Source of the DNA: Apoda limacodes
Taxonomy: Eukaryota; Arthropoda; Insecta; Lepidoptera; Limacodidae
DNA: 64,000 nucleotides
Assembly (NCBI GenBank): GCA_946406115.1
Contig: OX291545.1
Location: 14,832,001 to 14,896,000 of the forward strand
Direction of reading: 5' to 3'
Shown here: positions 38,137 through 49,538 of the stretch, one piece after another
Layout of the letters: each line of letters begins with the position of its first letter
How positions within the stretch are numbered: position 1 is the first letter of the stretch
Notes under the pieces: generated by a model
Seen by the model: the letters and a program-made list of their open reading frames with translations, nothing else
Told to the model about the DNA's origin: nothing
Database searches by the model: none
Position numbers and translations under genes: made by a program

Positions 38137-39530
38137 TAAACCATAAAACCGAAAATTTAAAAATGGGGTTTCCATTTAAAAAAATAATTTAAAGCATCTT
38201 AGTGTTTCTTTCGCATATATTTAATAAGTAGATAGCCACTAATGGAATTACTTATGAAAATGCTATCATGGTTCTATCTTCGTTGCTTATAAATTTATTT
38301 ATACAGATGTACTATAGAGTGCACCAAGCGAAATTGGTTCATAAAATCAAAACGTAATTGAATATCGCTTTGTAACATGAAACAAATCAATATCGAAGCA
38401 GGCACGCGCAGGGGCGTCCGCACCGACGGCTGGTACACGGCTTCAATCAATAGGATCCCAGCTCCATTTCACGATTTCAATATGTTTTAATGAAATGTCA
38501 GCACTTAGTGAAATCCACATTGAGCAATCCGAACCGTTCTAGTCCTTCCCTCCGATGTTAGCAAACTGTTTTTGCAACTAAGAAAACAATAAAACGATTG
38601 CAGTAAGCGAGAGTGATATCGAATTAGTATCTTAAATACAGCACACTTTTGGTTTCTGTGCAACTTGTTTTGATAACATAGTCATATTAAAAGTAGCTTT
38701 CAACAAAGGAGGCTGTCAGGTTGCGCAACATGATGAATAGCACAGTCGCGATGCAAATTGTTGCGTATCACAGTAGCGGCGTCGCTAAGGCGACTTTGGC
38801 CACCTAGAACTAGAGACAAAGCGTCGAAAACCAGATCCGAACAGCTAGCGGCAGCATGTTCAATATCTATTAGCCGTAATATCTTAGCGAAGAAATGGCT
38901 ATGGCCCAGATATGTACCGGTTGGGCCAGTTATCTGTGCATCCTTGCGTAACGACCGTGCGATCGCTACGCTTGCAAAAATCCATTAAAAAGCTTCCCAA
39001 CACGCCCCTCTTAAAAGCCTTTTAAGATTTGCGAATTACAGATTGTCACAGTTCGTTGGTGCTTTATTTCGATTTCCAGGTTGTTAAACAAATAAATTAA
39101 AGTGATGTCGTCAGCACACGTGTTATCTAGATGTCGCAGAATCTGTTTCAGAAAATTCGCAATGTCTTATTTATTGCTCGTGATTTCATATTTAACATAT
39201 TTACGTGGTCGTTTAAGCGGATGGCCTCGGAATTGAAATTTTGAAAGGATTCCACTCCGTCAGGCATTTTGTCATTGTAATGTTCATATAGTGATAAACA
39301 TAGTTATTGTCGCATTTGTTATGTTGTCATTATTTCATTACCAAAGTATGCTATCCATTTTTTCTTTGTCATAATGTAAATTGCACCTAGTGGACTGAAT
39401 TAAAATCAAGGGTAGGTACCACTGCCATTATTAAGGTTGATAAAAAGAACACCATTAACTAGTAACTAAACAAAACTAGTGAAACGGTATATTTTTTTAC
39501 ATATATTGTCAAATAAAGAATTATGGAACT
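38137..39530. other. No gene certain; island at 38390-39060
   Basis: Roughly 650 bp of balanced composition. A 76-codon frame at 38758-38988 is Arg/Ser/Ala-rich and unrecognised. Confidence 0.3.
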
Positions 39531-39666
39531 TAAAAGCGAGCGAGCGAGCTGCACCTATATAGCTCGCTATAGCAAAGTTCATTAGTTGGATTAATTAAGG
39601 AGTTGACGTAGAAATTCTATTCCGATAACCAAATTTAGGGCGGGCGGAGCCGCTGGCAAAATCTAG
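39531..39666 (+). mobile_element. 5'-truncated Helitron, first of a head-to-tail pair
   Basis: Only the 3' portion is kept ('cattagttggattaattaag', 'agggcgggcggagccgctgg'), ending CTAG at 39663-39666. The next copy begins directly with TATTATAAATGCG. Confidence 0.72.
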
Positions 39667-40151
39667 TATTATAAATGCGAAAGTTTAAACTTTTGTTACT
39701 CAATCTTTAGTGAATTTATTATATGATTTTAATAACATAATGTTATTTTAAATGATTAATAAATGACCTACCTACCTACAATTATGCTTCAACTACTGGA
39801 CGGATCGGGATGAAACTAGATTATAGGCACACATATAGGTTAGTTCCTGGAACAGAACATAGGCTGTTTTTCATTCCAAAAAATTCAAAAGTTCCCGCTG
39901 AAATAACTACAACGTTTGTGACTCAATCCTGCCGCAACGAAGTATAGTTGAAGATACGGAAGAAATAGGCTACTTTTTTCCGGAAAATCCAAGTTCCCAC
40001 AGAAGTAACTATAACCGAACTCCACTTTACTAATTTTAGCTGCAGCTTTAGCTTGCTATAGCAAACTTCTGTTGTATAATCAAGGAGTTGCCGTAAGAAT
40101 CTCGCGCCGATAACTAAATTTAGGGCGAGTGGAGCCGCTAGCGGTAGCTAG
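39667..40151 (+). mobile_element. Non-autonomous Helitron, second of a head-to-tail pair
   Basis: Begins TATTATAAATGCGAAAGTTT immediately after the CTAG of the preceding copy and ends 'gagccgctagcggtagCTAG' at 40151, followed by A. An AT-rich insertion of roughly 80 bp interrupts it near 39705-39785. Confidence 0.72.
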
Positions 40152-40724
40152 AAGCTAATATAGTAATGATAAACAAATGGCTTTTTTAGAGTTTCGGACA
40201 TGTCTTCTATTTCGAAGAGTGACACGAGCCTGTTGTCACTAACCAGGCATATCGTAGTTTATCGTCATCGTTGTCGAATGCGTTGGAGTTGCATATCCTA
40301 CTCTCGCTCATTGTCGGACGATGACAGAGGATCCTGTCAGTCACGTGGCCCTTTTTCCCTCTTAAGAGTAAAAAAGAGACTACCAGGTGCAGTATTTTAT
40401 TTAAACCGTGGGATCGCTAAAGATTTTATTTACTATGTTAACTATATTTTTTGACAAAACTATCCTCATTACTATTTGTATGTGTCACAGCTGGGTAACT
40501 AGAGGCTGGGTACACACCCACTTTGTCATAAACCACTTTAGTCCTACGTAACACTGCTTCTGATACTTTTTGTCTGGACTATCTAAGCTGAGTATAACGT
40601 CCCATAGGTTGTCAATGTTCAGCTTAAGAGTAACAAGTCGTAAAATGTCAGCAAGGGACAGATGAATATACCCACTTTGTCAGTTGCTGACAAACTATAA
40701 AAAGTGGGTCAGAATTGAAGGGGA
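40152..40724. other. No gene certain; open frame flush with a Helitron end
   Basis: An 84-codon frame (40200-40454) begins 49 bp after the Helitron 3' end. The peptide is Ser/Arg-rich and not recognised. Confidence 0.25.
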
Positions 40725-40900
40725 CTTTTTTTATACCACTTAGGTGGCAAATAAGCTTGCGGTCCGCTTTATGGTAAGGGGTTACCGCAGCCTTTGGACG
40801 CTTGCCGACCTTTCAAAAATTTAATAACTTCTTTCTTGATAACCCCATACTGTAGTCCTTACAGAAACTTTGGCAGGGAGCTCATTCCCCAAGCTAAGCT
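40725..40900 (-). repeat. Family A, reverse 3' portion
   Basis: Starts 'ttataccacttaggtggcaa', then 'gcttgcggtccgctttatgg', 'ccccatactgtagtccttac' and 'ggcagggagctcattcccca'. Confidence 0.72.
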
Positions 40901-40995
40901 TTCCAATTTGTCAGGAAATTAAATTTTATAAATTCCGAACTATCATCAGCGTCATACGTCCCCAGCGTATTACAGAGGATGATTTGGGCGATAGT

Positions 40996-41222
40996 CAAGA
41001 CGCGGGATCACCGCAGATTGTAGATTTCAAATACTTACATCTTTTGTCTTTTTCTTGTCATATGCAGGTTTACGCACGTTGTTTTTCTTTACCGCTAAGC
41101 CAGTGGTGTGAATAATTAATGCACTCGACAAATTAAGAAAAAGACTCATTGGTACACGCCGAGCTCGAACCTCCGCCACCCAGGACGCAAGGTTAAATCT
41201 AAAACCCCAGGGCCACCACTGA
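40996..41222 (-). mobile_element. SINE family D, reverse
   Basis: Plus-strand text 'aaaaagactcattggtacac', 'cgagctcgaacctccgccac' and 'ctaaaaccccagggccacca' is the complement of the family D head; the middle 'ttttctttaccgctaagcca' also matches. Confidence 0.6.
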
Positions 41223-41510
41223 CTTCCAAACTGTGAAAATAAATCTAAAACCATACGCGAACGAATTTACGGCCTAGCTTGTTATAATATAACTAATTAT
41301 ACAAGTTATACTTTTCCATTCACAACTTGTTTGAAGAATCTATAACCAAAAAAGGAAAATACCTCTTTCATCAGCTTTCTTTTTTTTTAACATGCTGTTA
41401 TTTATCTATGTATCATAAAAACTTTCAATGAACACTTAACACTATTAATTCTTACATAAGGATTTATTAAAATGAACACATTTTTTTTATATTGATTATA
41501 TTTTTATATA

Positions 41511-41675
41511 ATTTTGGAGGCTCAGTTGGCGATGATATTCTTGCCTAACTGAGGTCGGGGGTTCGATCGTCACACAGGGCAAACATTATTGTAATAAACA
41601 TTTGGGGTTGTCTTGATCTTGAGACTGGGTTATTTTTATGTATAATATGTATGTACTTTTTTACAAAAAGAAATC
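41511..41675 (+). mobile_element. tRNA-derived SINE, family C-like
   Basis: 'ggaggctcagttggcgatga' (box A) and 'gggggttcgatcgtcacaca' (box B), with body 'ggttgtcttgatcttgagac'. Confidence 0.6.
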
Positions 41676-41999
41676 ACCTACCTACCTATATGTATTTATA
41701 AGTTTATATATTTGCTAGTTTAATAATACATGGAATAAAAAATCAATATAATCTACTTCTGTAATTTATTTGTTGATCAAAGAAATTAGGTACCTACTTC
41801 CGACGATTTGGCATTTTTGTGTTCCGGGCAGATCCGGGTTGAACAATGGTAGGTTAGGTACTTCCACTACTGTTAATGAGTTTGTACTCTCAAGGAAATC
41901 CGTATAGTATGTGAATATGTAGATAACAATATCTTTATTGCATACTTTTATAGTCACGTCACCTGACTTTTTTTTCTGAACTGATAATGCAGTTGGCTG

Positions 42000-42240
42000 T
42001 TGCAGCCATTACTGCTTCACCGGGCTTTTTGGGGCGAGACTCTGAAGGAGCTTCAAAGGCGAGAAGCGCCCCGGCACTCTTTGATACCTCGTGTATCCTT
42101 GCGGGCGCCGACGAACCCGGGGACTAATCTCGCTATCCGGACAGCGAGATCCTCATCTGGGGCCGTTAGTACGTGCCGAGGCCGCCTAACTATAGTTTTA
42201 CGAACATGCCGAGGTCGGTCGGAGGGATGATCACGTGACG
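42000..42240. other. GC-rich unknown block
   Basis: A 76-codon plus-strand frame (Arg/Thr/Ser rich) covers it. It contains the hairpin CTCGCT...AGCGAG (about 42129-42148) and two similar 'tgccgaggcc/tgccgaggtc' stretches. Could be a degraded LINE ORF1 fragment. Confidence 0.25.
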
Positions 42241-44031
42241 TGAGCGTTGGTGATATTTGATAAATAAAACAGTTTTTAAATAAAATAAAACAACTTTTAT
42301 GTTCTTCAAAGGTTAAAATGTAGAAAATGAGTTGTTTCTAAACGAAATAAGTTTTTTTAGGATCCTTAGCGCACTATCTGTTTTTCTGCCTACATGATGT
42401 TGGAGGAGCCTATGTAATACCTAATAATAATTTGGTAGCCTAAAGAGTGATCTGTAGTATATAAAGGCAAGAAGCAGAAAGAAGCCAGCTCATTGGCTTA
42501 TGTATATATAGTCCTTTTTCGCCAGTGTCCGGTGGTTGTAGTTTTTATTTTTATTTTTATAAAAAATAATTTTTAATAAAGTAAAAGTACCTATTATTCA
42601 AAAATCTGTTTAGTATTTATGAGAAATTCAAGATGGTGTCTCGAGATATATGATGATTTTTGTGATTATTCAAAGTTTATTATCTATATATTTATCATCA
42701 TAAATTATTACTTTTGTAAGATTCAGCCTCCGCAATTCATTTTAAAAATATAAGTATTTGCTACCAATGGTATTTCCATGGCATCTTATCAATATGTAAT
42801 TACAAAAAATGTTACGAAAAAAAACCCTTAATCATCAATTTTGTGTGAATAGGTAACGAAAATTATTTTTCATGGTAGGTAATAAAAATTGTGTTTAAAG
42901 GAAAACAATCGCTATCCTTAAAGGACTCATCTATGTGTTATAATTTATAGTTCTATTTTATATAGTTTCATTTAGTCACTTTCAATGTAACGAAAAACCA
43001 CTAATTGGCATTTGTAACAATAACGCAAAGACGTCCTTAATTATAACTACTATCCCACCCATAGTACTACTAGCTTACCCATTTTACTAACTTTTTAAAC
43101 CATAATAACTTATCACTCCGAAGGTTTTAGTAAATAAACATATCAATTGCCACTCATTTCACAACTAGGTATAGTTACCCCCTTGTACGCTTTTTAGCTT
43201 AACTTACTACTCGTTTGTGCGTGAAAATGTGTGTGACACTTATCGAGACGTTATTTATGTATTTTCCCCTTATTGGAAAATGTGTAAATAGCAAATATGG
43301 ATCAGACCAATTGAAAATTTGACGTCGTTCGGTCTTGGAAAAAACTGATGTACTCGTATATCATCTGTCATGTTAGAAACTCCAGCAAAGTGGTGTCCAT
43401 ACTTTTTCCATGAAGATCTACCTACCAAAAATTTATGACTGGGAAATCGACACTTGTACCTACAAAACTTTTTTATTAGTAAATAAAACTACTGCACTAG
43501 GTGAAAATGTTTAAATTTGTGTTTAATATTCATTTATAATAAAACAAAAATTAATCAACGTGATTTTGGTGCATGACATTGGTGGTTTTCCGCTAAGTTT
43601 TCGAATTTGAAAATATTTTCAATTAAAGCTAAACGCCCGCAGGCTCTAACACTAAATACTCGAGCACCCGCGCGACTTTTTTCCGTTGTTTCCCAGGGAC
43701 CTTAACTGCTTTCTAAACCATAGTGATGCCATTGATATTATTTTAATTGAACAAATTATTTTTTTTGCTCAAACAATATACGGCGATCGACCGTTTGGGC
43801 ATCTCTGACTCTAGCAGAAATTTAGTTATCCCCCACCTAACCTAACAAAACCAGCTAGGTATCTGATAAGTAGGTAAGCTCCATAGCTATACAGACGTTA
43901 AACAGACTTTGACTTTTAAATAATCGCAAAAGTACTTTATACAAAACGACTCGTTAGTTCTAAACAAGTAATTTTCATCATCTAGTGGAATTTGCTTATT
44001 ATCTTTTGGTCTGGCAATACAAGCTGGGAGC
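42241..44031. other. No gene seen
   Basis: AT-rich throughout. Confidence 0.4.
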
Positions 44032-44182
44032 TTATCAAAAACAGTCTCGAGTACGCCAGACTCGTGGATTCATGAGTAAAATGTATGCAAGAACTTTTAC
44101 GTGTCTCGAGAGGCAAGACCTACTTGCATACATTTATCTATCGAATTCCCGAGTCTGGAGCGCTCGAGACTGTTTGTAATAA
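44032..44182. repeat. 151-bp near-perfect palindrome (60-bp arms)
   Basis: 44032-44091 and 44123-44182 are reverse complements with a few mismatches; both contain ACAGTCTCGAG, CCAGACTCG and ATGTATGCAAG in order. The loop is 31 nt. Could be a MITE or a transcribed hairpin. Confidence 0.8.
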
Positions 44183-44377
44183 CCTCCTTTAATAAAGTTT
44201 CAACAGAAAGCAATATCAAATAAATGAGCTTTGTTAAACGAATAGAGCTTTGAGCTATACCCTTTTAATGGGAGAAGCACGAAAATATTATACTTCGAGT
44301 AAATATGTACCTCTATGAATTTAACAATTGTAATCAAATATGAAGGCAGTATGAACTCATATTTTACTATATTCTAT

Positions 44378-44755
44378 ATAAAAGAGTTAACTGACTGACC
44401 AATATGTCAAGGCACAGCCCAAACTGCTGGGTCTAGGAACTTACAAACTTTGTAAGGAAATCAATTTGAAAGCTGAAAGCATAAAACTTTGGCCTTTAGT
44501 ATGAAAATTGAGATTGACATGTCTCGCCGTTTTCGGGAAACATGCACTCTAGATTGCATGTTTTCGGGAAACATGCACTCTAGATTGCAAAATAGGAGAT
44601 TATCTTTATATATAAAAATTACGTGTCACGTTGTTTCGACGGACTCCTAAACTAAAGAACCGATTTTGACCAAACTTCGTAACTATCTGTTATTTGATCC
44701 AACTTAAAAGATAGGATAGCTTACATCTCAATTTATAGTGACAATATTATTTTTT
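44378..44755 (+). repeat. Family E-like copy, 31-bp tandem duplication and a further repeat fragment
   Basis: 'ctgactgaccaatatgtcaa' and 'cagcccaaactgctgggtct' resemble family E. At 44529-44589 the unit GTTTTCGGGAAACATGCACT... is present twice with a 31-bp period. From 44612, 'gattatctttatatataaaa' plus 'ggactcctaaactaaagaac' looks like another dispersed repeat. Confidence 0.5.
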
Positions 44756-44780
44756 TGAAAATTATTTGTCTATTATCTGT

Positions 44781-44905
44781 TAGCGGTCACCGTAGCCTAT
44801 GGACGCTTGAAACACCAGAGGCATTCACGCGTTGTCGACCCTTCAGAAATCCAATAACTTATTTCTTGAAGAACCCCATACTGTAGTCCTTAGAGAAAAC
44901 CTAAG
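44781..44905 (-). repeat. Family A, reverse partial copy
   Basis: 'tagcggtcaccgtagcctat' to 'agaaccccatactgtagtcc'. Confidence 0.68.
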
Positions 44906-46059
44906 TAAGTTCTTCTATAACCAACATATAGTAACACTGGGCCAGTGGAACCCTGCTTGCATATCATGTAAAAACCGATTGTGGTGAAGTTTAGAAGTTA
45001 CCGACTGGTGATTGCCAGAAGAATAGATTGTTCATACATACGGCACTGTTTTTATATATGAATCATGTCAAACAGGTATACTCTTATACAGCGGATAATA
45101 CGTACGCTCTATATATTATTTTATATTTTTAACTTTATGTATATAATTCTACTGTAAGTGTGTATGTCACTGTACTCCTCCTAAACGACTGGACTGATTT
45201 AAATGATTTTTTTTGTATGCGTTTGGGTGGCGCCCTGGATAATTTGGATTCACAAATCAGCCCGGCAGATGGCGCTGCAGTCGGTATCATGCAGTACAAC
45301 GTTTCATTTGTCTTTCGTATGTATGTATAATGTTTGTGGATATGGGCCATGTAACTTAAATTATAGATTTTTTTTATTTGCGTAGGTATTTCTTCTTTAT
45401 CAGATAAACATGGAAATCGAGTGAACTCCTTAGCGACTCCCTTCAACCGGCCCACTGGTTTCAAAAGCCTTAGTAGGTATAGAGGCTGAAAGAAGTCAAG
45501 AAAACTCCTAATGCAAACTAACGTAACAGAAATAAAATTTCAGCTCTCAGTCATAATTGGCTTATACTTTAATTTCTGAAAGAACATATGTTTATTTTTT
45601 AGTAGCAATAAGTTGTTTAGGTCCAGTTTTTTTCTAATAATTTCCGTTGTAGGAGTTTTTTGTTGAAAGGCAAATTCAGTAAAGCTACAATACAAAGTTG
45701 GTTTTCGTTCCATGTCTGATGAAGGCAGAGCTTGTAGGGTCAGCAGAGCACTCGTGACTGCGGTCGCGCGGTACATTCCCTCGTCACGACCGCCGCCCTA
45801 TCCTCCAAATAACATGATATTACTCACTAACTGGGCCTTTCACGCCAGGTTCCGTACCAACACTACTACTATGTCTTTCTGTAGCTTGATATAGCCATAC
45901 CGAATTGATTATTCGAGTGGGTTCCGTTCAATTATTACGCTTTACATGGATATTGATACATTACCAAATATTATATGTCAACATTAAAATATATAGAGGG
46001 TAACGTTTTTCAGCTTGGAAATAGAAGATAATCTTCGTATCTACTCATCCTTTTGTTTT
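44906..46059. other. Repeat fragment at 45130-45440, otherwise no gene
   Basis: 'tcctcctaaacgactggact' and 'cagatggcgctgcagtcggt' look like a dispersed repeat also hinted at near 50590-50640. Frames on both strands through it are by-products. Confidence 0.35.
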
Positions 46060-46180
46060 CACCAATATTTAGAGTAGTCCTTCAGGGCTGACTGCATGGA
46101 CATAGGCTGTGTATTAGAAAATCCATTACGATAACCAAATTCGACAAAGAAAAATAACATAAGACGCGGTGAAAAGCTAG
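46060..46180 (+). mobile_element. 3' end of a second Helitron subfamily
   Basis: 'tggacataggctgtgtatta' is followed by 'gacgcggtgaaaagCTAG|T', the usual end of the GCGAAGCCGCG-hairpin Helitrons of Lepidoptera. The copy is truncated on the left. Confidence 0.5.
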
Positions 46181-46222
46181 TGTAGTATATACATATACCT
46201 ATACTGTATAGCCCATTACGTG

Positions 46223-46313
46223 TTAGCCCTTTTGAGTTATTGGTCTTTTTGCGTTTTAGCCCTTTTGAGTATTGGTCTTTTTGCGTACCTATTGGTCGAT
46301 TTGTCCTTATGCG
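46223..46313 (+). repeat. 33-bp tandem duplication with a partial third unit
   Basis: 'ttagcccttttgagt(t)attgg' followed by 'tctttttgcg' occurs at 46223 and 46256; a looser third 'attggtcgatttgtccttat' follows. A 138-codon minus-strand frame spans it and is probably not a gene. Confidence 0.65.
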
Positions 46314-47349
46314 AATAAAGGTTAACAATGAAATATTATTCGTACTGGTACTTATTACATAAACAAATAAAAGCATTTTCAAGGTTTCGTCGCGAACCAC
46401 AGATAAGATATAAAATGAAAGGTACATTTCAGTATAAACAAATTGTACATCACGTAACAAGATATCAGGCATCAAGCTTATAAATCACCAAATCGAAGGT
46501 TGTTCCTTACGATTACCTTCCGTCGACTTCGAGATACCTGCTTCTACTGAGATAAATAGATGAACTTGAATCTCTAAACAGATACATTATTTACAAATGT
46601 ATATCACCTACTGCACCTTGTGGGTTTGGTAGTCGCCATGATCATCCATTGAACTGTCACTATACGAAAATATTCAATGAATAATAGTACGTTGAACAAT
46701 GGACTGCAAAAAACTCTCTATGCCCATTTTGATAAATGTACATTGTACATGTCCATACAGACACCTACGCAAACTTTATTACGTTTAGATTTACCAGAAC
46801 TTTTACGATCTATTAGAAAACTAACCTTGAATACTGCATTTTATCGACACGTGAATGTATGAAACAAAAGAACTGGATTAAGTTTTAGCGGATCCAATTA
46901 GAATCCATTTTGTGGTGATTAGAGATAACAGGATGGGGTATTGTTTTGTAACAATGCAATGGTGACAGTGTAGGAAGCTGTTGCGGCGATCGGTCACCAG
47001 CTGTCAGGTGCTAATGGCCGGACCCTTGGCACGCTTGCGGGATCCCATCCATCATAAACCCGCCATTTTATTAAATGTTTGCCGATAACATGGCCCACCG
47101 TTGCGACACTTTGTTACGCGTCTAAACGCGTGCTTCTACTACACTGTCACCAATATCGATGGCCTCCTCGCTGAATGGATGTCAATTAAGTGAAGACTAT
47201 ACATTTTTGGTTGTTTAGATCAAGCACGCATAAATTTGATCTGACTATGGTGATGTCTCCTGACAGGAACATGATTTGGTATCGGCTGCACATAATCGAA
47301 TATATAATTTTGTATGTTATGTGTTACTGTTTATACGATAAAGCAAAAA
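46314..47349. other. No gene seen; island at 46960-47220
   Basis: 46970-47180 is GC-richer ('gctaatggccggacccttgg', 'acgcgtctaaacgcgtgctt') with no frame. Possible regulatory DNA. Confidence 0.3.
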
Positions 47350-47510
47350 CAACATAAAGGTGTTTCTTGTATGGAAAACCCTTAAACTTTTTTTTTTAAC
47401 ACTTTTATGATTAGTAAAACCGGCAAAATATACATATTCTGTGAAAATTCCAGCCATCTAGCTGTTACGGTTCAAATGATAGAGCTCTTGACTGAAAGAC
47501 AATGTAATTC
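47350..47510 (+). repeat. Diverged copy of the 'ggtacggaaccctt' repeat
   Basis: 'tgtgaaaattccagccatct' and 'agctgttacggttcaaatga' resemble the downstream part of this family. Confidence 0.4.
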
Positions 47511-48599
47511 GGCTCCTTTGGCACTATTTGGGCACGGAATACTAAAAAATTAGTATAAATATACATATAGTATAGTAGATGTAAAATAAGTTTTCTAAAC
47601 TCTGAAACAATAGCTATGTCGGTAGGCAAATAACAACATTGTACTTAGACCTCTTCAGTTTTTCATTATTTAAAATTATTTTTTAATTTATAAATATCGT
47701 TCGTCACTTATAGTACTGTGGACCCACTATCACTCACATATCTAATAAACTTTCCAAAAAGTTCACTGCAAACATTGCTAAACAACAGTTTAACAAAGAT
47801 GGAGTTATACACTGACCTGTCCAAAAATCGGGAGGCAATGAAGACAGTTTACTAAGAAGAATAAGCACTCTTTTGATCTTCACATAAGGCGGCTCATAAT
47901 ACGAGTAGATAGCCTATTTTAAAAAAAAACCTATAAATTCATTTTTGCGGCGCATGCTGAATTGCACTTAATACTTTTGATGCCAATTGAGATTTTACAT
48001 TGGAAAAGTTCTTTCCACGAGTAATGCAATATACAACATTCCTCCACGTCGTAACGGTGCAACAGAGAAACTTGATTTGGCAAAGGGATAGCTGGGGGGA
48101 GAGAGAATAACATAAATTACATTTTGTCTCAGTAAATCATTATCAAGGAGTTTGCGTAGGAACGTCACGGCAATTCATCGAATCCTGCTCGGGTGAAGCC
48201 GCGGGAAAATACTATTTTAAATTAGGTCCAAAGCTACACAAAAATAATTGTTTTAATAATGCACAGCACACGTGCAATCGTCAGTGTTTTTTAAGAACTT
48301 AACTTAAACACTACCGTGCGCTTAAATCTAATACGATAGATCTTATCTAATGGAAAGTAGTCCAAGCGTCTACCACAAAAATATAGTTTTGTGAATCTAT
48401 TTAGCATACACTTATCCTATATATGGGTATACTTGTTACAAAATAACTATTAAACACCAACATAAATAAGAAGCTAAATTGGAACACACAAACGAATACT
48501 AAATTTACAATAAAAGTAGATGATGTAATGACAGCCATTCCAAAACAGATTTTATAGCAATTGCTATGAATTTGCAAATAATTATAATATATAAATATT
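47511..48599. other. No gene seen
   Basis: AT-rich apart from the possible Helitron fragment at 48140-48215. Confidence 0.4.
48140..48215 (+). mobile_element. Possible Helitron 3' fragment
   Basis: 'tatcaaggagtttgcgtagg' followed by 'ctcgggtgaagccgcggg' resembles the 3' part of the Helitron family. No CTAG end. Confidence 0.4.
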
Positions 48600-49078
48600 T
48601 TTGGACATTACACACAGCGCCATATGGTCTCAAACTAAACAAAGCTTGTACTTCGGATACCAGGCAACACATGTAAATACATATAATTTTTTTTGTAAAT
48701 ACATACATATCGGTGGTGGTCTAGGGTTTTCGATTTCACCTTGCGTCCTGAATAGCGATGGTTCGAGTTGGCGTGTACCAATGAGTCTTTTGCTTAATTT
48801 CTCAAGTACACTGCATATTCATACCATTGGCTTTTCGGTAAAGGAAAACATAAGTCTTTAGACAAAAGACGTATGTGAAGTCTACAATATGCACTGGGCC
48901 CGCATGTGGACTATGGTCAAATGGGTGAGCGTAGGCCGTGCCCCAACAGTGGGAACAAAAAACGCCTAGACTCAAGACAAACACATACGTTCATCACATA
49001 AATATTTGTATTGTGCGGCGATCGAACCCGCGCCCCTCATTTTAGCAGGCAGTTTACCCACTGAGCCACGGAACCACC
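48600..49078 (-). mobile_element. tRNA-derived SINE (family C) interrupted by another SINE
   Basis: On the minus strand the head reads GGTGGTTCCGTGGCTCAGTG (box A TGGCTCAGTGG) and then GGTTCGATCG (box B) at about 49035-49020. The tail '...gcgctgtgtgtaatgtccaa' ends at about 48600. The copy at 59640-59905 lacks the central 250 bp, which here is a family D SINE (48714-48963). Confidence 0.7.
48714..48963 (+). mobile_element. SINE family D, inserted in the family C SINE
   Basis: 'ggtggtggtctagggttttc' at the head and GGTTCGAGTT as a box-B-like motif, then 'gtaccaatgagtcttttgct', 'ggcttttcggtaaaggaaaa' and 'gtgaagtctacaatatgcac'. I know this as a very common lepidopteran SINE-like sequence. Confidence 0.68.
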
Positions 49079-49352
49079 AATAGGTATGTCTTCATATTGT
49101 GTATGTCGTAGTATGATGGTTTGTTCCAAAAAAGTTATTCGCAAAATTTGAACCCGATATAGGTGGCGTTGCAGTGGAGTTTTTAAAAATTAACTGATTG
49201 ATTTTGCACATTAACAATTTGAAATAATTATATTTGTTGATTGTATGACAGTAAATATTAATAAGTCATGCATCACCTTATACATTTTCTGAATATTTTG
49301 TTTCTTTACCTATAAAAAGGTTGTCTGGTAAAAATCGCTTATAAGCGTATAA

Positions 49353-49538
49353 GGTTTTCTCTATGGACTACAGTATGGGGTTCTTCAAGAAAGAAGTTAT
49401 TAGATTTTTGAAGGGTTGGCAACACGTGAGAGATACCCCTGGTTGTTGCAACTGTCCATAGGCTATATACGGTAACCGCTTACCATCAGGCGGACCGTAG
49501 GCTTGTTTTCCACCTTAGTGGTATAAAAAAAAAAAAAA
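49353..49538 (+). repeat. Family A, forward 3' portion
   Basis: 'tggactacagtatggggttc' to 'cttaccatcaggcggaccgt', 'ccaccttagtggtataaaaa' and an A-rich tail. Confidence 0.74.

Noticed and set aside
41511..41580. Possible tRNA gene on the plus strand
   Set aside because: Same reason: box A/B motifs belong to a SINE.
45135..45464. 109-codon minus-strand frame
   Set aside because: It lies in a dispersed repeat with an overlapping frame on the other strand; no recognisable product.
46059..46475. 138-codon minus-strand frame
   Set aside because: It runs through a 33-bp tandem array and a Helitron end; the composition is low-complexity.
48985..49078. Possible tRNA gene (box A and B motifs, minus strand)
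   Set aside because: The motifs are continuous with a SINE body; no full cloverleaf with acceptor stem can be formed, so it is a SINE head.
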